Under the pieces are notes generated by a model, which saw nothing but the letters and a program-made list of their open reading frames with translations, was not told the origin of the DNA and ran no database searches. DNA of 64,000 nt from Streptomyces marokkonensis (GTDB taxonomy: Bacteria; Actinomycetota; Actinomycetes; Streptomycetales; Streptomycetaceae), in NCBI RefSeq assembly GCF_008312835.1, contig NZ_VSKS01000030.1:16910-80909 (forward strand), read 5' to 3'. Of this stretch, positions 8,056 through 17,306 are shown piece after piece. A program made the position numbers and the translations under genes. How positions within the stretch are numbered: the stretch's first letter is position 1; each line of letters begins with the position of its first letter.

Positions 8056-8880
8056 TCAGGCGAAGGTCGTGCCGCCGTCGGCGAGGAGGCAGGCGCCGGT
8101 GAGATAGCCCGCCCGTTCCGACGCGGCGAAGGCGATGATCTCGGCCACGTCCTCGGGAGTACCGTTGCGGCGCAGCGCGGCGCGCTCGGCAGCGGCGCGG
8201 CGCTGCTGCTCGGGAACGCCGTGTGCGAGTTCGGTGAGGACGAGGTTCGGCTCCACCGCGTTGACGCGCACACCGTGGGGGCCGGCCTCCGTCGCGAGGG
8301 AGCGCACCGCGGCCGCGACGCCGGCCTTCGCGACGGCCAGCGGCAGGAACCGGGGTGCCGGCCTGCGGGCCAGGGCCGCTCCCACCGCCACGATCGAGCC
8401 CCGGCCGCGTTCCGTCATACCGGGCAGCACGACCCGTGTGGTGAGGAACAGCGCCTTGAGCTGCCGGACGACCACGAGCTCCAGGTCGTCCCAGCCGAGC
8501 TCGGCCGCGGGCGCGATCCGCGCCTCGTGCGCGCCGATGCCCGCCGCGTTGAGCACGAGGACGTCCACCGGGCCGAGTTCCGCCTCGACGGCCGCCACGA
8601 GGGCGTCCACCTGCTCCGCGTCGGTGACGTCGCCCTGGAGCGCGACCGCGCGGCCGCCCGCCCGGGTCACGGCGTCGACGACCTCCTGCGCCCGCTCGGC
8701 GCTCTTGCGGTAGTTGACGGCCACGGCGGCGCCCCGGGCAGCCAGCAACCGGGCCGTCGCGGCACCGATGCCGCGTGCCGCGCCGGTCACGAGGGCGACG
8801 CGGCCGGCGAAGTCCCCTCCGGCATCCGCCCGCAACGGTGGCGGGGTGCCCGTAGGCCGTGCTGTCTCTTCGTGATCCAC
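8056..8880 (-). CDS. SDR-fold protein lacking canonical catalytic Ser/Tyr
   Basis: A 274-residue SDR: cofactor motif VTGAARGIG (31-39), NAAG (111-114), Lys185 and the C-terminal GACLLADGG typical of FabG-like enzymes. The catalytic tyrosine of YxxxK is Leu181 (LAVAK) and the usual active-site serine region reads IVAVGAAL without serine. It may still bind NAD(P)H but should not reduce ketones by the normal proton relay, so it may be a scaffold, an isomerase-type enzyme or a non-catalytic partner. The GTG at 8880 follows GGAG at good spacing; upstream sequence in this frame is not SDR-like. It lies between the DUF1772 and cupin genes of the leftward operon. Confidence 0.85.
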   Translation of the reverse strand: MDHEETARPTGTPPPLRADAGGDFAGRVALVTGAARGIGAATARLLAARGAAVAVNYRKSAERAQEVVDAVTRAGGRAVALQGDVTDAEQVDALVAAVEAELGPVDVLVLNAAGIGAHEARIAPAAELGWDDLELVVVRQLKALFLTTRVVLPGMTERGRGSIVAVGAALARRPAPRFLPLAVAKAGVAAAVRSLATEAGPHGVRVNAVEPNLVLTELAHGVPEQQRRAAAERAALRRNGTPEDVAEIIAFAASERAGYLTGACLLADGGTTFA

Positions 8881-9102
8881 CGGATCAGCTCCTCGCAATG
8901 ATGGGAAGTCAGGGCCTGCCGGGCGGAACGGGCCGGGAGCCCGCCGCCCCGGTAGGTGCGTTTCGGTCAGCAAGGCGCCCCCACCGCGTTCGCCGCGGCG
9001 GGTGCGGACCGGTGACCGGCCGGTGCGGCTGCGGTCCGCGGCACCGTCACCGGGCACCACCGGTGTCGCCACGCCCGGGCCGTCACCGGGCCACCGGTGC
9101 CG

Positions 9103-9567
9103 CTACGCCCAGGCCAGCGCGCAGCCGCCCAGCGCGGCGAGGAACGCGAACACGGCGAACGCGGTCCGGGTCCGGTTGGCCCGGGCCCAGTCGGAACGCA
9201 GTTCCGTCCAGGTCTCCGGGTACTCCCCGGCCCTCGCCCAGGCGTCGACGCGCCGGTTCATACGGACGTTCCGCAGCTCCGACACCAGTGCCACACCGAC
9301 GACTCCGGCCAGCGCGGCGGCGAAGGCGGCCTTCGCCGCCGCGCCCGGGGCGAGGAGGGCGAGCGCGAGGCCCGCCGCCAGCGCCACCTTGTTGACCCGC
9401 GGCATCAGCGGATCGAAGCCCGGGTCGAGGAGCCGGTGCACCTCGGACCAGGTCTGCCGAGCGAGGCTGAGCAGCATGGGCACCACCGCGCGTTCGACGG
9501 CGACCAGCGCACCGGCGAGCGTGCCCGTGCACATGACGAACACGGCGGCCACGGTGGGGAGGAGCAT
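9103..9567 (-). CDS. DUF1772 (anthrone-oxygenase-like) membrane protein
   Basis: A 154-residue membrane protein with four hydrophobic helices, of the DUF1772 family that includes anthrone oxygenases of aromatic polyketide pathways. The conserved SELRNVRMNRRVDAWA loop and the RSDWARANRTRT segment before the last helix support this. The ATG overlaps the stop of the FAD monooxygenase gene (TGATG), with AAGGGG upstream, implying coupled translation. Likely role is oxidation of an anthrone-type intermediate to a quinone without a conventional cofactor, by analogy with the family. Confidence 0.8.
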   Translation of the reverse strand: MLLPTVAAVFVMCTGTLAGALVAVERAVVPMLLSLARQTWSEVHRLLDPGFDPLMPRVNKVALAAGLALALLAPGAAAKAAFAAALAGVVGVALVSELRNVRMNRRVDAWARAGEYPETWTELRSDWARANRTRTAFAVFAFLAALGGCALAWA

Positions 9568-10820
9568 CAGGAACCCCTTCGGTCCGGTACCGGGCCGGCT
9601 GGTCCGGCGATCGGCACGGGGTCCGTCTGCAGCCGGTCGTCCAGCATGAGCGAGTAGCTCTGTCGCCGGGCCACGCTGTCGAAGAACGTGTACATCATCA
9701 GATCGCGCAGCCGGGACGGGATCGCTCCGTGCATCAGCCCCAGCCTGCCGATGTTCCACGAGGTGTCGACCATGTCCGCCGCACGTCCCCGGCGCACCTC
9801 TTCGAACCGGCTCAGCACGGACGCCACGTCCCGCCGGTCGCACGCGCCGAGCATCGAGGCGAGCACGACACCGCTCTCCACCGCCTGGCCCGCCCCCTGA
9901 CTGAGGTTGAGCGTCATCGGATGTGCCGCGTCCCCGACGAGCACCACACGGCCATGACTCCATCCGCCGCCCGGCGGGCGGTCGTGGATGGCCACGGGGA
10001 GCAGGGCGTCGTCGCCGGTCGAGGCGATGATCTCGCCGACGGGGTCGGGCCAGTCACGGTACGCCGCGGCCAGAGCGGCCCGCGGGCTGTCCCGCACGGT
10101 GTCGAGGCGGGCGGCCGCCCGGTCGCTGGTGATGGCGTCCCAGTAGACCTCGTTCTCGCTGAGGCGGCAGTACAGGAACCGCAGTCCGCCCTTCCCCCAC
10201 AGGTTGAAGAAGGTGCCCGTGGGCACCAGCGACTCGCCCGGCAGCCGGGTGATGGCCTGCCAGGCCGTGTAGCCGGCGTACCGGGGCGGCACCTCGAAGC
10301 CCCGGCGCATCGTCGAGCGGACCGCCGAACGGAGCCCGTCGGCGCCGACCAGCGCGTCGCCGCGGGCGGAGGAACCGTCCGCGAACCGCGCCGTGACGCC
10401 GTCGTCGTCCTGGGTCCAGCCGGTCAGCCGCGCACCGAGGCGTATCCGGTGCTCGCCCACCGCCCCGGTGAGGATCTTGTGCAGGGACGACCGGCGCAGC
10501 GCGCACGCCGGCGCCCCGCACGCGCGGGTGGGACCGTCGAGGTCCCACCGTGCGAGCCGGCGGCCGCGGTCCGAGCGGAACTCGTGGACACGCATCCGCA
10601 CCGCGTCCGCGGCGACGGCCGTGTCGAGGCCGATCCGCCGCAGTGACAGGAAGGCGTTGTGCCACAGCATGAACCCGCCTCCGGTCAGCAGGCGGCCCGG
10701 CGACGGGCGGGCCTCGAAGACCTCGACCTCGACACCCTGCCGCACCAGTCCGGCCGCCGTGGTGAGTCCTCCGATGCCGGCGCCCACCACCAGTACCTTC
10801 TTCACGGTCGTCGTCGCCAT
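9567..10820 (-). CDS. FAD-dependent aromatic monooxygenase
   Basis: A 417-residue class A flavoprotein hydroxylase. It shows GAGIGGLTTAAGLV near the N-terminus for the FAD adenosine, the NAD(P)H/FAD-binding DG motif in LVGADGLRSAVR, and the GD motif in VVLVGDAAHPMTLNLSQGAG. Length is normal for single-domain salicylate-hydroxylase-like enzymes. Start is the ATG at 10820, ten bases after the preceding monooxygenase stop; the open frame continues upstream but into the neighbouring gene. Expected to hydroxylate or oxidise the aromatic polyketide core, working with the ABM proteins and the DUF1772 oxygenase of the same operon. Confidence 0.9.
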   Translation of the reverse strand: MATTTVKKVLVVGAGIGGLTTAAGLVRQGVEVEVFEARPSPGRLLTGGGFMLWHNAFLSLRRIGLDTAVAADAVRMRVHEFRSDRGRRLARWDLDGPTRACGAPACALRRSSLHKILTGAVGEHRIRLGARLTGWTQDDDGVTARFADGSSARGDALVGADGLRSAVRSTMRRGFEVPPRYAGYTAWQAITRLPGESLVPTGTFFNLWGKGGLRFLYCRLSENEVYWDAITSDRAAARLDTVRDSPRAALAAAYRDWPDPVGEIIASTGDDALLPVAIHDRPPGGGWSHGRVVLVGDAAHPMTLNLSQGAGQAVESGVVLASMLGACDRRDVASVLSRFEEVRRGRAADMVDTSWNIGRLGLMHGAIPSRLRDLMMYTFFDSVARRQSYSLMLDDRLQTDPVPIAGPAGPVPDRRGS

Positions 10821-10830
10821 GACCGGCCGT

Positions 10831-11151
10831 TCAGGTGTGTGTGGGCACACTGTCGAGCCGGGTCCGCAGGTCGTAGATCCGCCGCTCGATGCCCCCGCCG
10901 CTCCAGTACGGGAACATCGGAGCCGCCGTCTCGCGGTGGGAGGGCGCGTCCTCCCAGCGCCGGAACGCCTCCTCGCTCTCCCACTCGGCGAGCAGGATGT
11001 AGCGGCCGGGTTCCTCCGCGTCCCGCAGCAGTTCGTCGCGGAGGTGGCCCGGGGTGCCGCGCACGGCGGCGGCGACCGACCGGTACGCCTCCTCGAAGGC
11101 CTCCCGGTCCTTCTCCTCGATGCGGGCGGAAACCATGACACGTACGGTCAT
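10831..11151 (-). CDS. Antibiotic biosynthesis monooxygenase (ABM) domain protein
   Basis: A 106-residue ferredoxin-like-fold ABM protein. The strand MTVRVMVSARIEEKDREAF, the YILLAEWESEEAFRRW core and a C-terminal strand match small cofactor-independent quinone-forming monooxygenases. Start ATG overlaps the previous stop by four bases (ATGA), so it is translated together with the other ABM gene. In pentangular polyphenol clusters such proteins oxidise the nascent chain or anthrone intermediate and influence cyclisation. Confidence 0.85.
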   Translation of the reverse strand: MTVRVMVSARIEEKDREAFEEAYRSVAAAVRGTPGHLRDELLRDAEEPGRYILLAEWESEEAFRRWEDAPSHRETAAPMFPYWSGGGIERRIYDLRTRLDSVPTHT

Positions 11152-11471
11152 GCCGGATCACTCCCCAGGTTCTCGTCGGTGGTCACGTGCTCGAGCGCTT
11201 CGAGCACACGCTTGTGCGCGGAATCGCGGAACTGCTCCAGACGCGCGCTCAGTTCCGCGCGGGCGGGACCCGACCGGAACGCCTCCAGGGCGTCCCGGTC
11301 GGCCCAGTCGGCCATGATCAGATGGGTTCCCGGGCGGGAGGGGTCCCTCAGCAGCGTCTGGGCGACGCTGCCCGGCAGCAGGGCCGCCGCCCGCGCGGTC
11401 TCCAGCCAGGCCGCGCGGAACTCCTCCTCGCTCCCCTCACGGACGGTCATCTCCAGTACGGTGCGCAGCAC
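11148..11471 (-). CDS. Second antibiotic biosynthesis monooxygenase (ABM) domain protein
   Basis: A 107-residue ABM-type protein, tandem to a second copy downstream. It has the N-terminal strand LRTVLEMTVREG, the THLIMADWADRDALEAF core and a long C-terminal helix. The GTG at 11471 is preceded by AAGGAG with eight-base spacing; an overlapping ATG is in another frame and the longer open frame upstream is antisense-like. Pairs of ABM proteins are common in pentangular polyphenol pathways, where one behaves as a PdmH-like oxygenase cooperating with the ketoreductase. Which of the two has that role here is not decidable by eye. Confidence 0.8.
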   Translation of the reverse strand: MLRTVLEMTVREGSEEEFRAAWLETARAAALLPGSVAQTLLRDPSRPGTHLIMADWADRDALEAFRSGPARAELSARLEQFRDSAHKRVLEALEHVTTDENLGSDPA

Positions 11472-11497
11472 CTCATGTCTCCTTCTCACCGGCCGTG

Positions 11498-12244
11498 TCA
11501 GATGCCGCCGTCGGCGTCGAGAGTGGCGCCGGTGACGTAGCGGGCGGCGTCCGAGACGAGGAAGAGCACCGTGTCGGCGATCTCCTCGGGGGCTCCCATC
11601 CGGCCCAGCGCGATCATCTGCTCGTAGCGGGCGCGGCCCTCGGGCGTCACGGTCCGCATCTGGTCGGTCTCCACGAGACCGGACGCCACACAGTTGACCC
11701 TGACGCCGCGCGGGCCGAGTTCCTTGGCGAGCGCCCGGGTCAGCCCCATCACGCCGGCCTTGGAGGCCACGTAGTGCGCAGCCGCCGGCATGCCGTGGTG
11801 GGCGACCGCCGAGCTGATGTTGACGACCGAGGCGACCTCGGACAGGTGGGGCAGCGCCGAGCGGATCACGTGGTACATGCCCGTGAGATTGGTGTCCAGG
11901 ACGCGGTGCCACTCGGCGGGTTCCAGCTTCTCCAGCGGCAGGTGGCTGATGACGCCCGCGTTGTTGACCACCGCGTCCAGCGGCCCGTGTGCGTCGTGCG
12001 CCTCCGCGCACAGGCGCGTCGTCTGCTCGATGTCCGCGATGTCGCACCGGACCAGCCGGTTCGAGGTCCCGCGGTCGCGCAGTTCCCGCCGCAGCGACTC
12101 GACCTGCGCGCTCTCGTTGACGTAGCAGGCCGTCACGGAGGCGCCCTGGCTGGCGAGGGCGAGTACCGTGGCACGGCCGATGCCGCGGGCACCACCCGTC
12201 ACCAGCACATGCCTGCCCTTCAGCCCGAAGTCCACGGCGTTCAC
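11498..12244 (-). CDS. Polyketide ketoreductase (FabG-like SDR)
   Basis: A 248-residue canonical SDR with VTGGARGIG at 15-23, NNAG at 94-97, catalytic Ser in VVNISS (about 144) and the YVASK active site with Tyr158 and Lys162. It begins with a GTG that overlaps the stop of the ACP-cyclase gene as GTGA. Position directly after the minimal PKS and cyclase and before two ABM proteins matches the PdmG-type ketoreductase of pentangular polyphenol pathways, which reduces a late carbonyl of the bound chain. A general FabG role is less likely in this operon. Confidence 0.88.
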   Translation of the reverse strand: MNAVDFGLKGRHVLVTGGARGIGRATVLALASQGASVTACYVNESAQVESLRRELRDRGTSNRLVRCDIADIEQTTRLCAEAHDAHGPLDAVVNNAGVISHLPLEKLEPAEWHRVLDTNLTGMYHVIRSALPHLSEVASVVNISSAVAHHGMPAAAHYVASKAGVMGLTRALAKELGPRGVRVNCVASGLVETDQMRTVTPEGRARYEQMIALGRMGAPEEIADTVLFLVSDAARYVTGATLDADGGI

Positions 12245-13011
12245 CGGGTCACCGCCGCCGCGCTGCGGGCCTCAGCCTCGACACGCTCCTTGATCACGGC
12301 GAGTTGCGCCGCCGAGTTCGTGTTGATGCGCTCCGTCATGCCGGCGTCGTCGATCGGGGCGTCGCGCCTCATGTGGAACTCCTGCACCCAGCGCATCTCC
12401 ACACCGCCGTCCACCTGCCGGTAGTACCAGCGGATGTTCATGAAGGCGAAGGGCCCGGGTTCCACGCGGTGGGCGCGCACCGTGAGGGCCGACCGGTCGG
12501 CCACCCGCTCCGACACCCAGCTCCACACCTTGCCGTCCGGTTCGGGGTGCAGCGAGAGCCGGAAGCGCACGGTGTCGCCCGAACGGTGGAGGATCTCCGC
12601 GGAGGCGTACTCGGTGAAGAGCCCGGGCCACTTCGCCACGTCGTTGGTCATGTCCCACACGAGACGCAGCGGGGCGTCGATGACGACGCTGTTCTCCGTG
12701 CGCGCCGCGGCCGGCGCCAGTTGCTCGTTGATCAGCGCGTGGATCTCCGAGAAGCAGGTGACGCCCTCCGTCTCCAGCCGGACGTCGTAGCGGTTCTCCA
12801 CCTCGGTGACGACGCCGAGCAGGCCCAGGGAGTCCACTCCCATGTCCTCGATGGTGGTGTCCGGGCCTTCCGTGCCCAGCACGTCCGCGGGTACACCGGT
12901 GCAGCGCTGCACTATCGCGAGGAAGTCCTCGTAGGTCAGGGGGTCGTCGGTCATGGGTCCGGTCCCTTCGCGGTCGGATGGGTCTGTCGCGCCGCGCTCC
13001 GCGGCGGTCAC
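12241..13011 (-). CDS. Acyl carrier protein fused to TcmN-like aromatase/cyclase
   Basis: A 256-residue two-domain protein. Residues about 22-100 form an ACP with the phosphopantetheine serine in [11 protein letters not shown] (Ser61). Residues about 105-245 form a START/Bet v1-like aromatase/cyclase with [26 protein letters not shown] at its start and the WRYY/FHMRRD-type strands (here [15 protein letters not shown]). These are normally two separate proteins. I take the GTG at 13011, which overlaps the KS-beta stop as GTGA; an ATG at 12954 (residue 20) with AAGGGA upstream begins right at the ACP and is an alternative. The fusion tethers the first-ring cyclase to the growing chain. Confidence 0.9.
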   Translation of the reverse strand: MTAAERGATDPSDREGTGPMTDDPLTYEDFLAIVQRCTGVPADVLGTEGPDTTIEDMGVDSLGLLGVVTEVENRYDVRLETEGVTCFSEIHALINEQLAPAAARTENSVVIDAPLRLVWDMTNDVAKWPGLFTEYASAEILHRSGDTVRFRLSLHPEPDGKVWSWVSERVADRSALTVRAHRVEPGPFAFMNIRWYYRQVDGGVEMRWVQEFHMRRDAPIDDAGMTERINTNSAAQLAVIKERVEAEARSAAAVTR

Positions 13012-14252
13012 GTGAGGCCCCTGACGACGAGGGCCGAGTTGAAGCCCCCGTAGCCGCGGGCGATCACCAGAGCGGTGTGCAGGGGCGTTTCACGGGGTCG
13101 CGTCACCAGATCGATCCCGAGCGCGGGATCGGCCCGCACGTGCGGGCCGGTCGGCGGGATCACCTGGTCCCGCAGCGCCAGCAGGGCGGTCACCACGTCG
13201 AGCGGCGCGCCGCCGGCGTAGAGGCGTCCGTAACGGGCCTTGGGCGCCGTCACCGGGACCCCGCCCGCGCCGAAGACCTCGGCCAGGCAGGCCGCCTCGG
13301 CCCGGTCCAGTTCCGGGGTGGCCGCCGCGTCGGCGAAGACCATGTCGATGTCCGACGCGTCCACCCGGGCATCCGCCAGGGCCAGTTCGACCGCCCGCCG
13401 CAGCGAGTCGTGGCCGGCCGGGCCCGCGCCCGGAGCGGGGTCGAACGTGGCGGCGTGCCCGGCGATCTCTCCGTAGGGCCGGTCCACCCCGCGACGTCGT
13501 GCCGCGTCCCGCGACTCGACGACGAGCAGGGCACCGCCTTCGCCGGGCACGTGCCCCGCCGCACCGGCGTCGAACGGGGTGTACGCCCGCTCGGGGTCCG
13601 TGCCGGCGCTCAACCGTCCCGACGTGGTCTGACAGGCCAGTGCGTACGGACTGAGCGGCGCCTCGGTGCCACCGGTCAGCACGACCTCGGCGTCTCCCGT
13701 CACCACCGCGCGGCGGGCCTGCGCGATGGCGTCCAGACCGCCGGCCTGCTCGGCGACGGCCACATGGCACGGCCCCCGCATCCCGTGCCTGATGGACAAC
13801 TGGCCGGTGGTCGCCGCGTAGAACCAGGCGATCGACTGGTAGGGGCCCACATGGCGCGGCCCCTTGGACCACAGTGCCTGGATCTCGCGCTGGCCGAAGG
13901 CGTTGCCGCCGGACGAGGAAGCGGTGATCACACCGAGGCCGTACGGGGCCGTGCCCTCCGGACCGACCCGTGCGTCCGCCAGTGCCTCCTCGCCGGCCAG
14001 CAGGGCGAACTGGGTCCAGCGGTCGGTCTGCACCGCGAGTCGCGGATCGATGCCGGGCAGTGTCCCGTCCGCGTGGACCTCTCCGGCCACGTGCACGGGG
14101 AAGCCGTCCGTGCCGAAGTGCGTGACGGGCCCGAGGCCGCAGCCGCCGTCGAGTACGAGCCGCCAGAACTCCTCGGCGCCGCTGCCGCCCGGGGCGATCG
14201 CCGAGAGACCGGTGACCACGACCGGGCCACGGGCCGTCGTCGTGTCACCCAT
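13008..14252 (-). CDS. Type II PKS ketosynthase beta / chain length factor
   Basis: A 414-residue thiolase-fold protein paired with KS-alpha. The active-site cysteine is replaced by Gln169 in [11 protein letters not shown], the hallmark of a chain length factor that decarboxylates malonyl-ACP and helps set chain length. The C-terminal [13 protein letters not shown] is family-typical. The start overlaps the KS-alpha stop by eight bases. Chain length cannot be read by eye; the associated cyclases suggest a long (C24 or longer) pentangular-type chain. Confidence 0.95.
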   Translation of the reverse strand: MGDTTTARGPVVVTGLSAIAPGGSGAEEFWRLVLDGGCGLGPVTHFGTDGFPVHVAGEVHADGTLPGIDPRLAVQTDRWTQFALLAGEEALADARVGPEGTAPYGLGVITASSSGGNAFGQREIQALWSKGPRHVGPYQSIAWFYAATTGQLSIRHGMRGPCHVAVAEQAGGLDAIAQARRAVVTGDAEVVLTGGTEAPLSPYALACQTTSGRLSAGTDPERAYTPFDAGAAGHVPGEGGALLVVESRDAARRRGVDRPYGEIAGHAATFDPAPGAGPAGHDSLRRAVELALADARVDASDIDMVFADAAATPELDRAEAACLAEVFGAGGVPVTAPKARYGRLYAGGAPLDVVTALLALRDQVIPPTGPHVRADPALGIDLVTRPRETPLHTALVIARGYGGFNSALVVRGLT

Positions 14253-15522
14253 GACCGGGCTCCCCCCGGGGAGCGGTGAGCACCACCGCCGTCTGGAAGC
14301 CGCCGAAACCGCTGCCCACGCTCAGCACGGTGTCCGTCCGGTGCTCCCGGGCGGTGAGCGGTACGTAGTCCAGGCCCAGTTCGGGGTCCGGCGTGTGCAG
14401 ATTGGCCGTCGGCGGCACCGTGTCGGTGTCGATCGCCAGTGCGCAGGCGGCGAGTTCCAGGGCTCCGATGGCCCCCAGCGAGTGGCCCACCATCGACTTG
14501 ATGGAGCTGACCGGTACCCGGTGGGCGTGTTCCCCGAGCGAGCTCTTGAAAGCCGCCGTCTCGTGCCGGTCGTTCTGCCGGGTGCCCGAGCCGTGCGCGT
14601 TGACGTAGTCGACGCTCTCGGGGGCCAGCCGGGCGCGATCGAGTGCCACCCGGATCGCCTCGGCCATCTCCACGCCGTCGGGACGCAGTCCGGTCATGTG
14701 GAACGCGTTGCTGCGCTGTGCGTATCCGGCGACCTCGCAGTAGACCCTGGCTCCCCGGCGGCGTGCCGCCCCGGCCTCCTCCAGGATCAGAGCCGCGGCC
14801 CCCTCACCCAGGACGAAGCCGTCGCGGTCCCGGTCGAAGGGGCGCGAGGCGTGGCCCGGGTCGTCGTTGTTGGCGGAAGTGGCCTTGATGGCGTCGAAGC
14901 AGGCGACCGTGATCGGCGAGATGGGCGCCTCCGTGGCACCCGCCACCACGATGTCGGCGGACCCGTCCTCGATGAACTGCGCGCCCAGCGCCACCGCGTC
15001 CAGCCCGGAGGTGCATCCGGTGGAGACGACACGGACCGGGCCCTGCGCGCCGGACGTCCAGGCGACCTCCGCGGCCAGACCGCTCGGCACGAGCGCCCGG
15101 TACAGGTGCGGATACGGGTCTGCGGCGTCCACGACCCAGCGGCTGCCCGCGTCGCTGACCCTGGTGTACTGCTGTTCCAGGGTGACCGTCGCACCCACCG
15201 CACTGCCCAGCGAGACCCCGATCCGGTGGGGCGGCACGCCGACGTCGCCGGCACCGCTGTCCGCGAGCGCCTCCCTGGCCGCGACGACGGCGAACTGGGC
15301 GGCCCGGTCCATGCGCCCGGTCTCCTCACCGCTCAGCCCCGAGCCGTCGGGGTCGAAGTCGCACTCGGCCGCGATCCGGGACCGGTAACCGGAGGCGTCG
15401 AACTGGCTGATCGCCCGGGTCGCGCTGCGCCCGGAGGTGAGCAGTTCCCAGAACGCCTTCGTCCCCACGCCGCCGGGAGCGACCACGCCGATGCCCGTGA
15501 CCACGGCCCGACGGGTGTTCAC
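14245..15522 (-). CDS. Type II PKS ketosynthase alpha
   Basis: A 425-residue ketosynthase with active-site Cys170 in [13 protein letters not shown], His310 in NAHGSGT and His347 in VGHSLGAIG, so all catalytic residues are present. It elongates the polyketide on the ACP as a heterodimer with KS-beta. The GTG start overlaps the cupin stop as GTGA. With KS-beta and the ACP it is the minimal PKS of the cluster. Confidence 0.96.
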   Translation of the reverse strand: MNTRRAVVTGIGVVAPGGVGTKAFWELLTSGRSATRAISQFDASGYRSRIAAECDFDPDGSGLSGEETGRMDRAAQFAVVAAREALADSGAGDVGVPPHRIGVSLGSAVGATVTLEQQYTRVSDAGSRWVVDAADPYPHLYRALVPSGLAAEVAWTSGAQGPVRVVSTGCTSGLDAVALGAQFIEDGSADIVVAGATEAPISPITVACFDAIKATSANNDDPGHASRPFDRDRDGFVLGEGAAALILEEAGAARRRGARVYCEVAGYAQRSNAFHMTGLRPDGVEMAEAIRVALDRARLAPESVDYVNAHGSGTRQNDRHETAAFKSSLGEHAHRVPVSSIKSMVGHSLGAIGALELAACALAIDTDTVPPTANLHTPDPELGLDYVPLTAREHRTDTVLSVGSGFGGFQTAVVLTAPRGEPGHG

Positions 15523-15923
15523 ACCTTCTCCTGGCCGGGCAGCGGTTCCGTGTCCACGTGGCCCAGTTCGGGGCGCGGAGCCAGCGGTCCGAGCTGGAAC
15601 ACCATGAAGGCGGGCGCCGGGCCGTGGTTCTCCAGCCGGTGGCGGACGTTCTTCTGCAGATGGAGCGCCTCCCCGGCGGACAGCCGTACCGGTTCGCCGT
15701 CCACGCGAGCCGTGATCTCGCCGCTCGCGAGGTAGAGGAACTCCTCCGAATACGGGTGGTAGTGCTCGGTGACCACCTCACCGGGCTCCATGGTCAGCAC
15801 CCCCATGAAGCCGGAACTGGCGCCCGCCGTCGCAGGGCTCAGCAACGTGCGCAGATCCCCGCCCCTGCGCCGGTTGGGCTCGATGTCCTTCGCCGCGATC
15901 TTCGTCATTCGGTTGCCGGCCAC
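15519..15923 (-). CDS. TcmJ-like cupin polyketide cyclase
   Basis: A 134-residue cupin placed directly before KS-alpha, as in tetracenomycin (TcmJ), spore-pigment and pentangular clusters. Metal-ligand motif 1 is [18 protein letters not shown] and motif 2 is [11 protein letters not shown]. The GTG at 15923 is chosen because AGGAGG lies five bases upstream; an internal ATG five codons later is possible. It probably assists folding and closure of later rings together with the TcmI-like cyclase encoded just upstream. Its stop overlaps the KS-alpha start. Confidence 0.88.
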   Translation of the reverse strand: MAGNRMTKIAAKDIEPNRRRGGDLRTLLSPATAGASSGFMGVLTMEPGEVVTEHYHPYSEEFLYLASGEITARVDGEPVRLSAGEALHLQKNVRHRLENHGPAPAFMVFQLGPLAPRPELGHVDTEPLPGQEKV

Positions 15924-16010
15924 GCCGGCCTCCTCTCGTAGTCCCGCACACGCGGTGCGGCCCCCCGGAACCGGCGACCCCGTCGTCGCCGGAGCGCGCG
16001 TACGCCGGAG

Positions 16011-16337
16011 TCAGCCGTCCGCATGCCAGGTGTAGAACTCGTGAGCCATCGCGTCCCGGGGGCCGCGCCAGGTCCGCGGGTCGTAGGCGGTGATGTGTGC
16101 GCTCAGGCGGTCGCTCACCGACGTGAACAGCTCGTGGCCGCGCATGTCCTCGATCGCGTCGCGCACTTCGTCGTCCGATTCCATGTAGTGCAGGTAGAGG
16201 TCGTGGAAGCGGAAAAGCCGGCGCTCCCTGACCCCGATCAGCCCGGGGAGTTCACCGGCGTCGGAATCGGCGAAGATCTGCTTCACATCCGCCGCTGCGT
16301 CCGGTTTCATGCGGGCCACGATGAGGGTGCTGCGCAT
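16011..16337 (-). CDS. TcmI-like polyketide cyclase
   Basis: A 108-residue ferredoxin-like-fold cyclase of the TcmI family. Diagnostic pieces are the opening STLIVARMKP, the FRFHDLYLHYMES strand pair and the C-terminal DPRTWRGPRDAMAHEFYTW, which is very typical of the family. It is the first gene of the leftward biosynthetic operon and closes a late ring of the multi-ring product. Together with the TcmJ-like cupin and TcmN-like domain it gives the usual cyclase trio of a pentangular or tetracenomycin-type scaffold. Confidence 0.92.
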   Translation of the reverse strand: MRSTLIVARMKPDAAADVKQIFADSDAGELPGLIGVRERRLFRFHDLYLHYMESDDEVRDAIEDMRGHELFTSVSDRLSAHITAYDPRTWRGPRDAMAHEFYTWHADG

Positions 16338-16778
16338 TCTCAGTCCTTTCGTACCGTCCGGTGCCCCCGATGGGCGGCGGAATCAGATTCACCCAGCCCG
16401 GTAAAGCGCTGATGAGGTGGCGCAAAAACGCCGTGGGGGTGCGCTGCGCACCGCGTGCGCCGCGCTGCGCGGGCGGGGCTCCGGCACGGCCCCGCGCAGT
16501 GGCCCGAACGGGCGGCGGTTCTCCCGTATTGCCCAGTCCATGAGGGTCCGAAGGCCGGCACCGTCCTCTGAGTCACTCGTCTGAGCTGGAGGTTCTTCGC
16601 TCCTGGTGCTGAGGTGCGGTTCCCGGACCGGACGAAAGTACGTCGCTGCTCGTCCCTCGGACCGTAGGCGGCACGGACACCGCCTCGTTACCCTCCACCT
16701 GCCCCGCGCCGCCATAGCCCTTGTTCCGGGGGAACCGGGGTGCTCATGGCCGTGCGCGGTACTTTCTAGGGGGTTCCA
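16338..16778. promoter_or_regulatory. Divergent promoter region of the polyketide cluster
   Basis: This 441-base gene-free gap separates the leftward PKS operon from the rightward flavin reductase-SARP pair and must hold promoters for both. A GC-rich dyad GTGCGCTGCGCAC lies near 16439-16451. Short open frames here have no family resemblance. Binding sites for the SARP (heptameric direct repeats) are expected, but I could not pick out a clear set by eye. Confidence 0.55.
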
Positions 16779-17306
16779 GTGGAAAGCATGACCGTTTCGG
16801 AAACCGATGAAAGGCGCCCGCCGCCGGTGGACCAGGCGGCACTCCGGGAGGTGTGCGGAAGGTTTCTCACCGGTGTGACCGTCATCGCCTGCCAGGGGGA
16901 CGGCAGGGAACCGGCCGGACTCACCGTCAATTCGTTCACTTCGGTGTCGCTCGACCCGGCACTGGTACTTTTCTGCGTGCATACGGGATCTCGGATGCTT
17001 TCCGAGATACGTGCCGCCGGCGCATTCGCCGTGAGCTTTCTCGCCGCCGACCAGGCCACTCTGTGCCGTTCGTTCGCCCGCCGGGAGTCGGCCTCCTTCG
17101 AGGGCGTCCCCCACCTGCGGGCGGCGACGGGCTCGCCCGTCCTCACGGGAGCGCTGGCTCATCTCGACTGCCGGTTCCGCGCCACCTACCCGGGCGGGGA
17201 CCACCGGATCGTCCTCGGGGAGGTCGTCGGTGCCGGCCTCCAGAACGAGCAACAGCCGCTCGCCTTCTACCGCAGCGGCCACCCGCGGCTGGAGGCGCGG
17301 ACATGA
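16779..17306 (+). CDS. Flavin reductase family protein
   Basis: A 175-residue split-barrel flavin reductase. FLTGVTVIACQG and GLTVNSFTSVSLDPALVLFCV are the family's FMN-binding segments, and HRIVLGEVVGAG with the terminal PLAFYRSGH completes the fold. GTG start follows AGGGGG. It supplies reduced flavin to a partner two-component enzyme, and the halogenase of the same cluster is the obvious candidate. It overlaps the SARP gene by four bases (ATGA), so expression of reductase and activator is linked. Confidence 0.88.
   Translation: MESMTVSETDERRPPPVDQAALREVCGRFLTGVTVIACQGDGREPAGLTVNSFTSVSLDPALVLFCVHTGSRMLSEIRAAGAFAVSFLAADQATLCRSFARRESASFEGVPHLRAATGSPVLTGALAHLDCRFRATYPGGDHRIVLGEVVGAGLQNEQQPLAFYRSGHPRLEART

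Noticed and set aside
16389-16584. Short open frames in the divergent PKS promoter region
   Set aside because: No ribosome site or family resemblance; the region is better read as regulatory.
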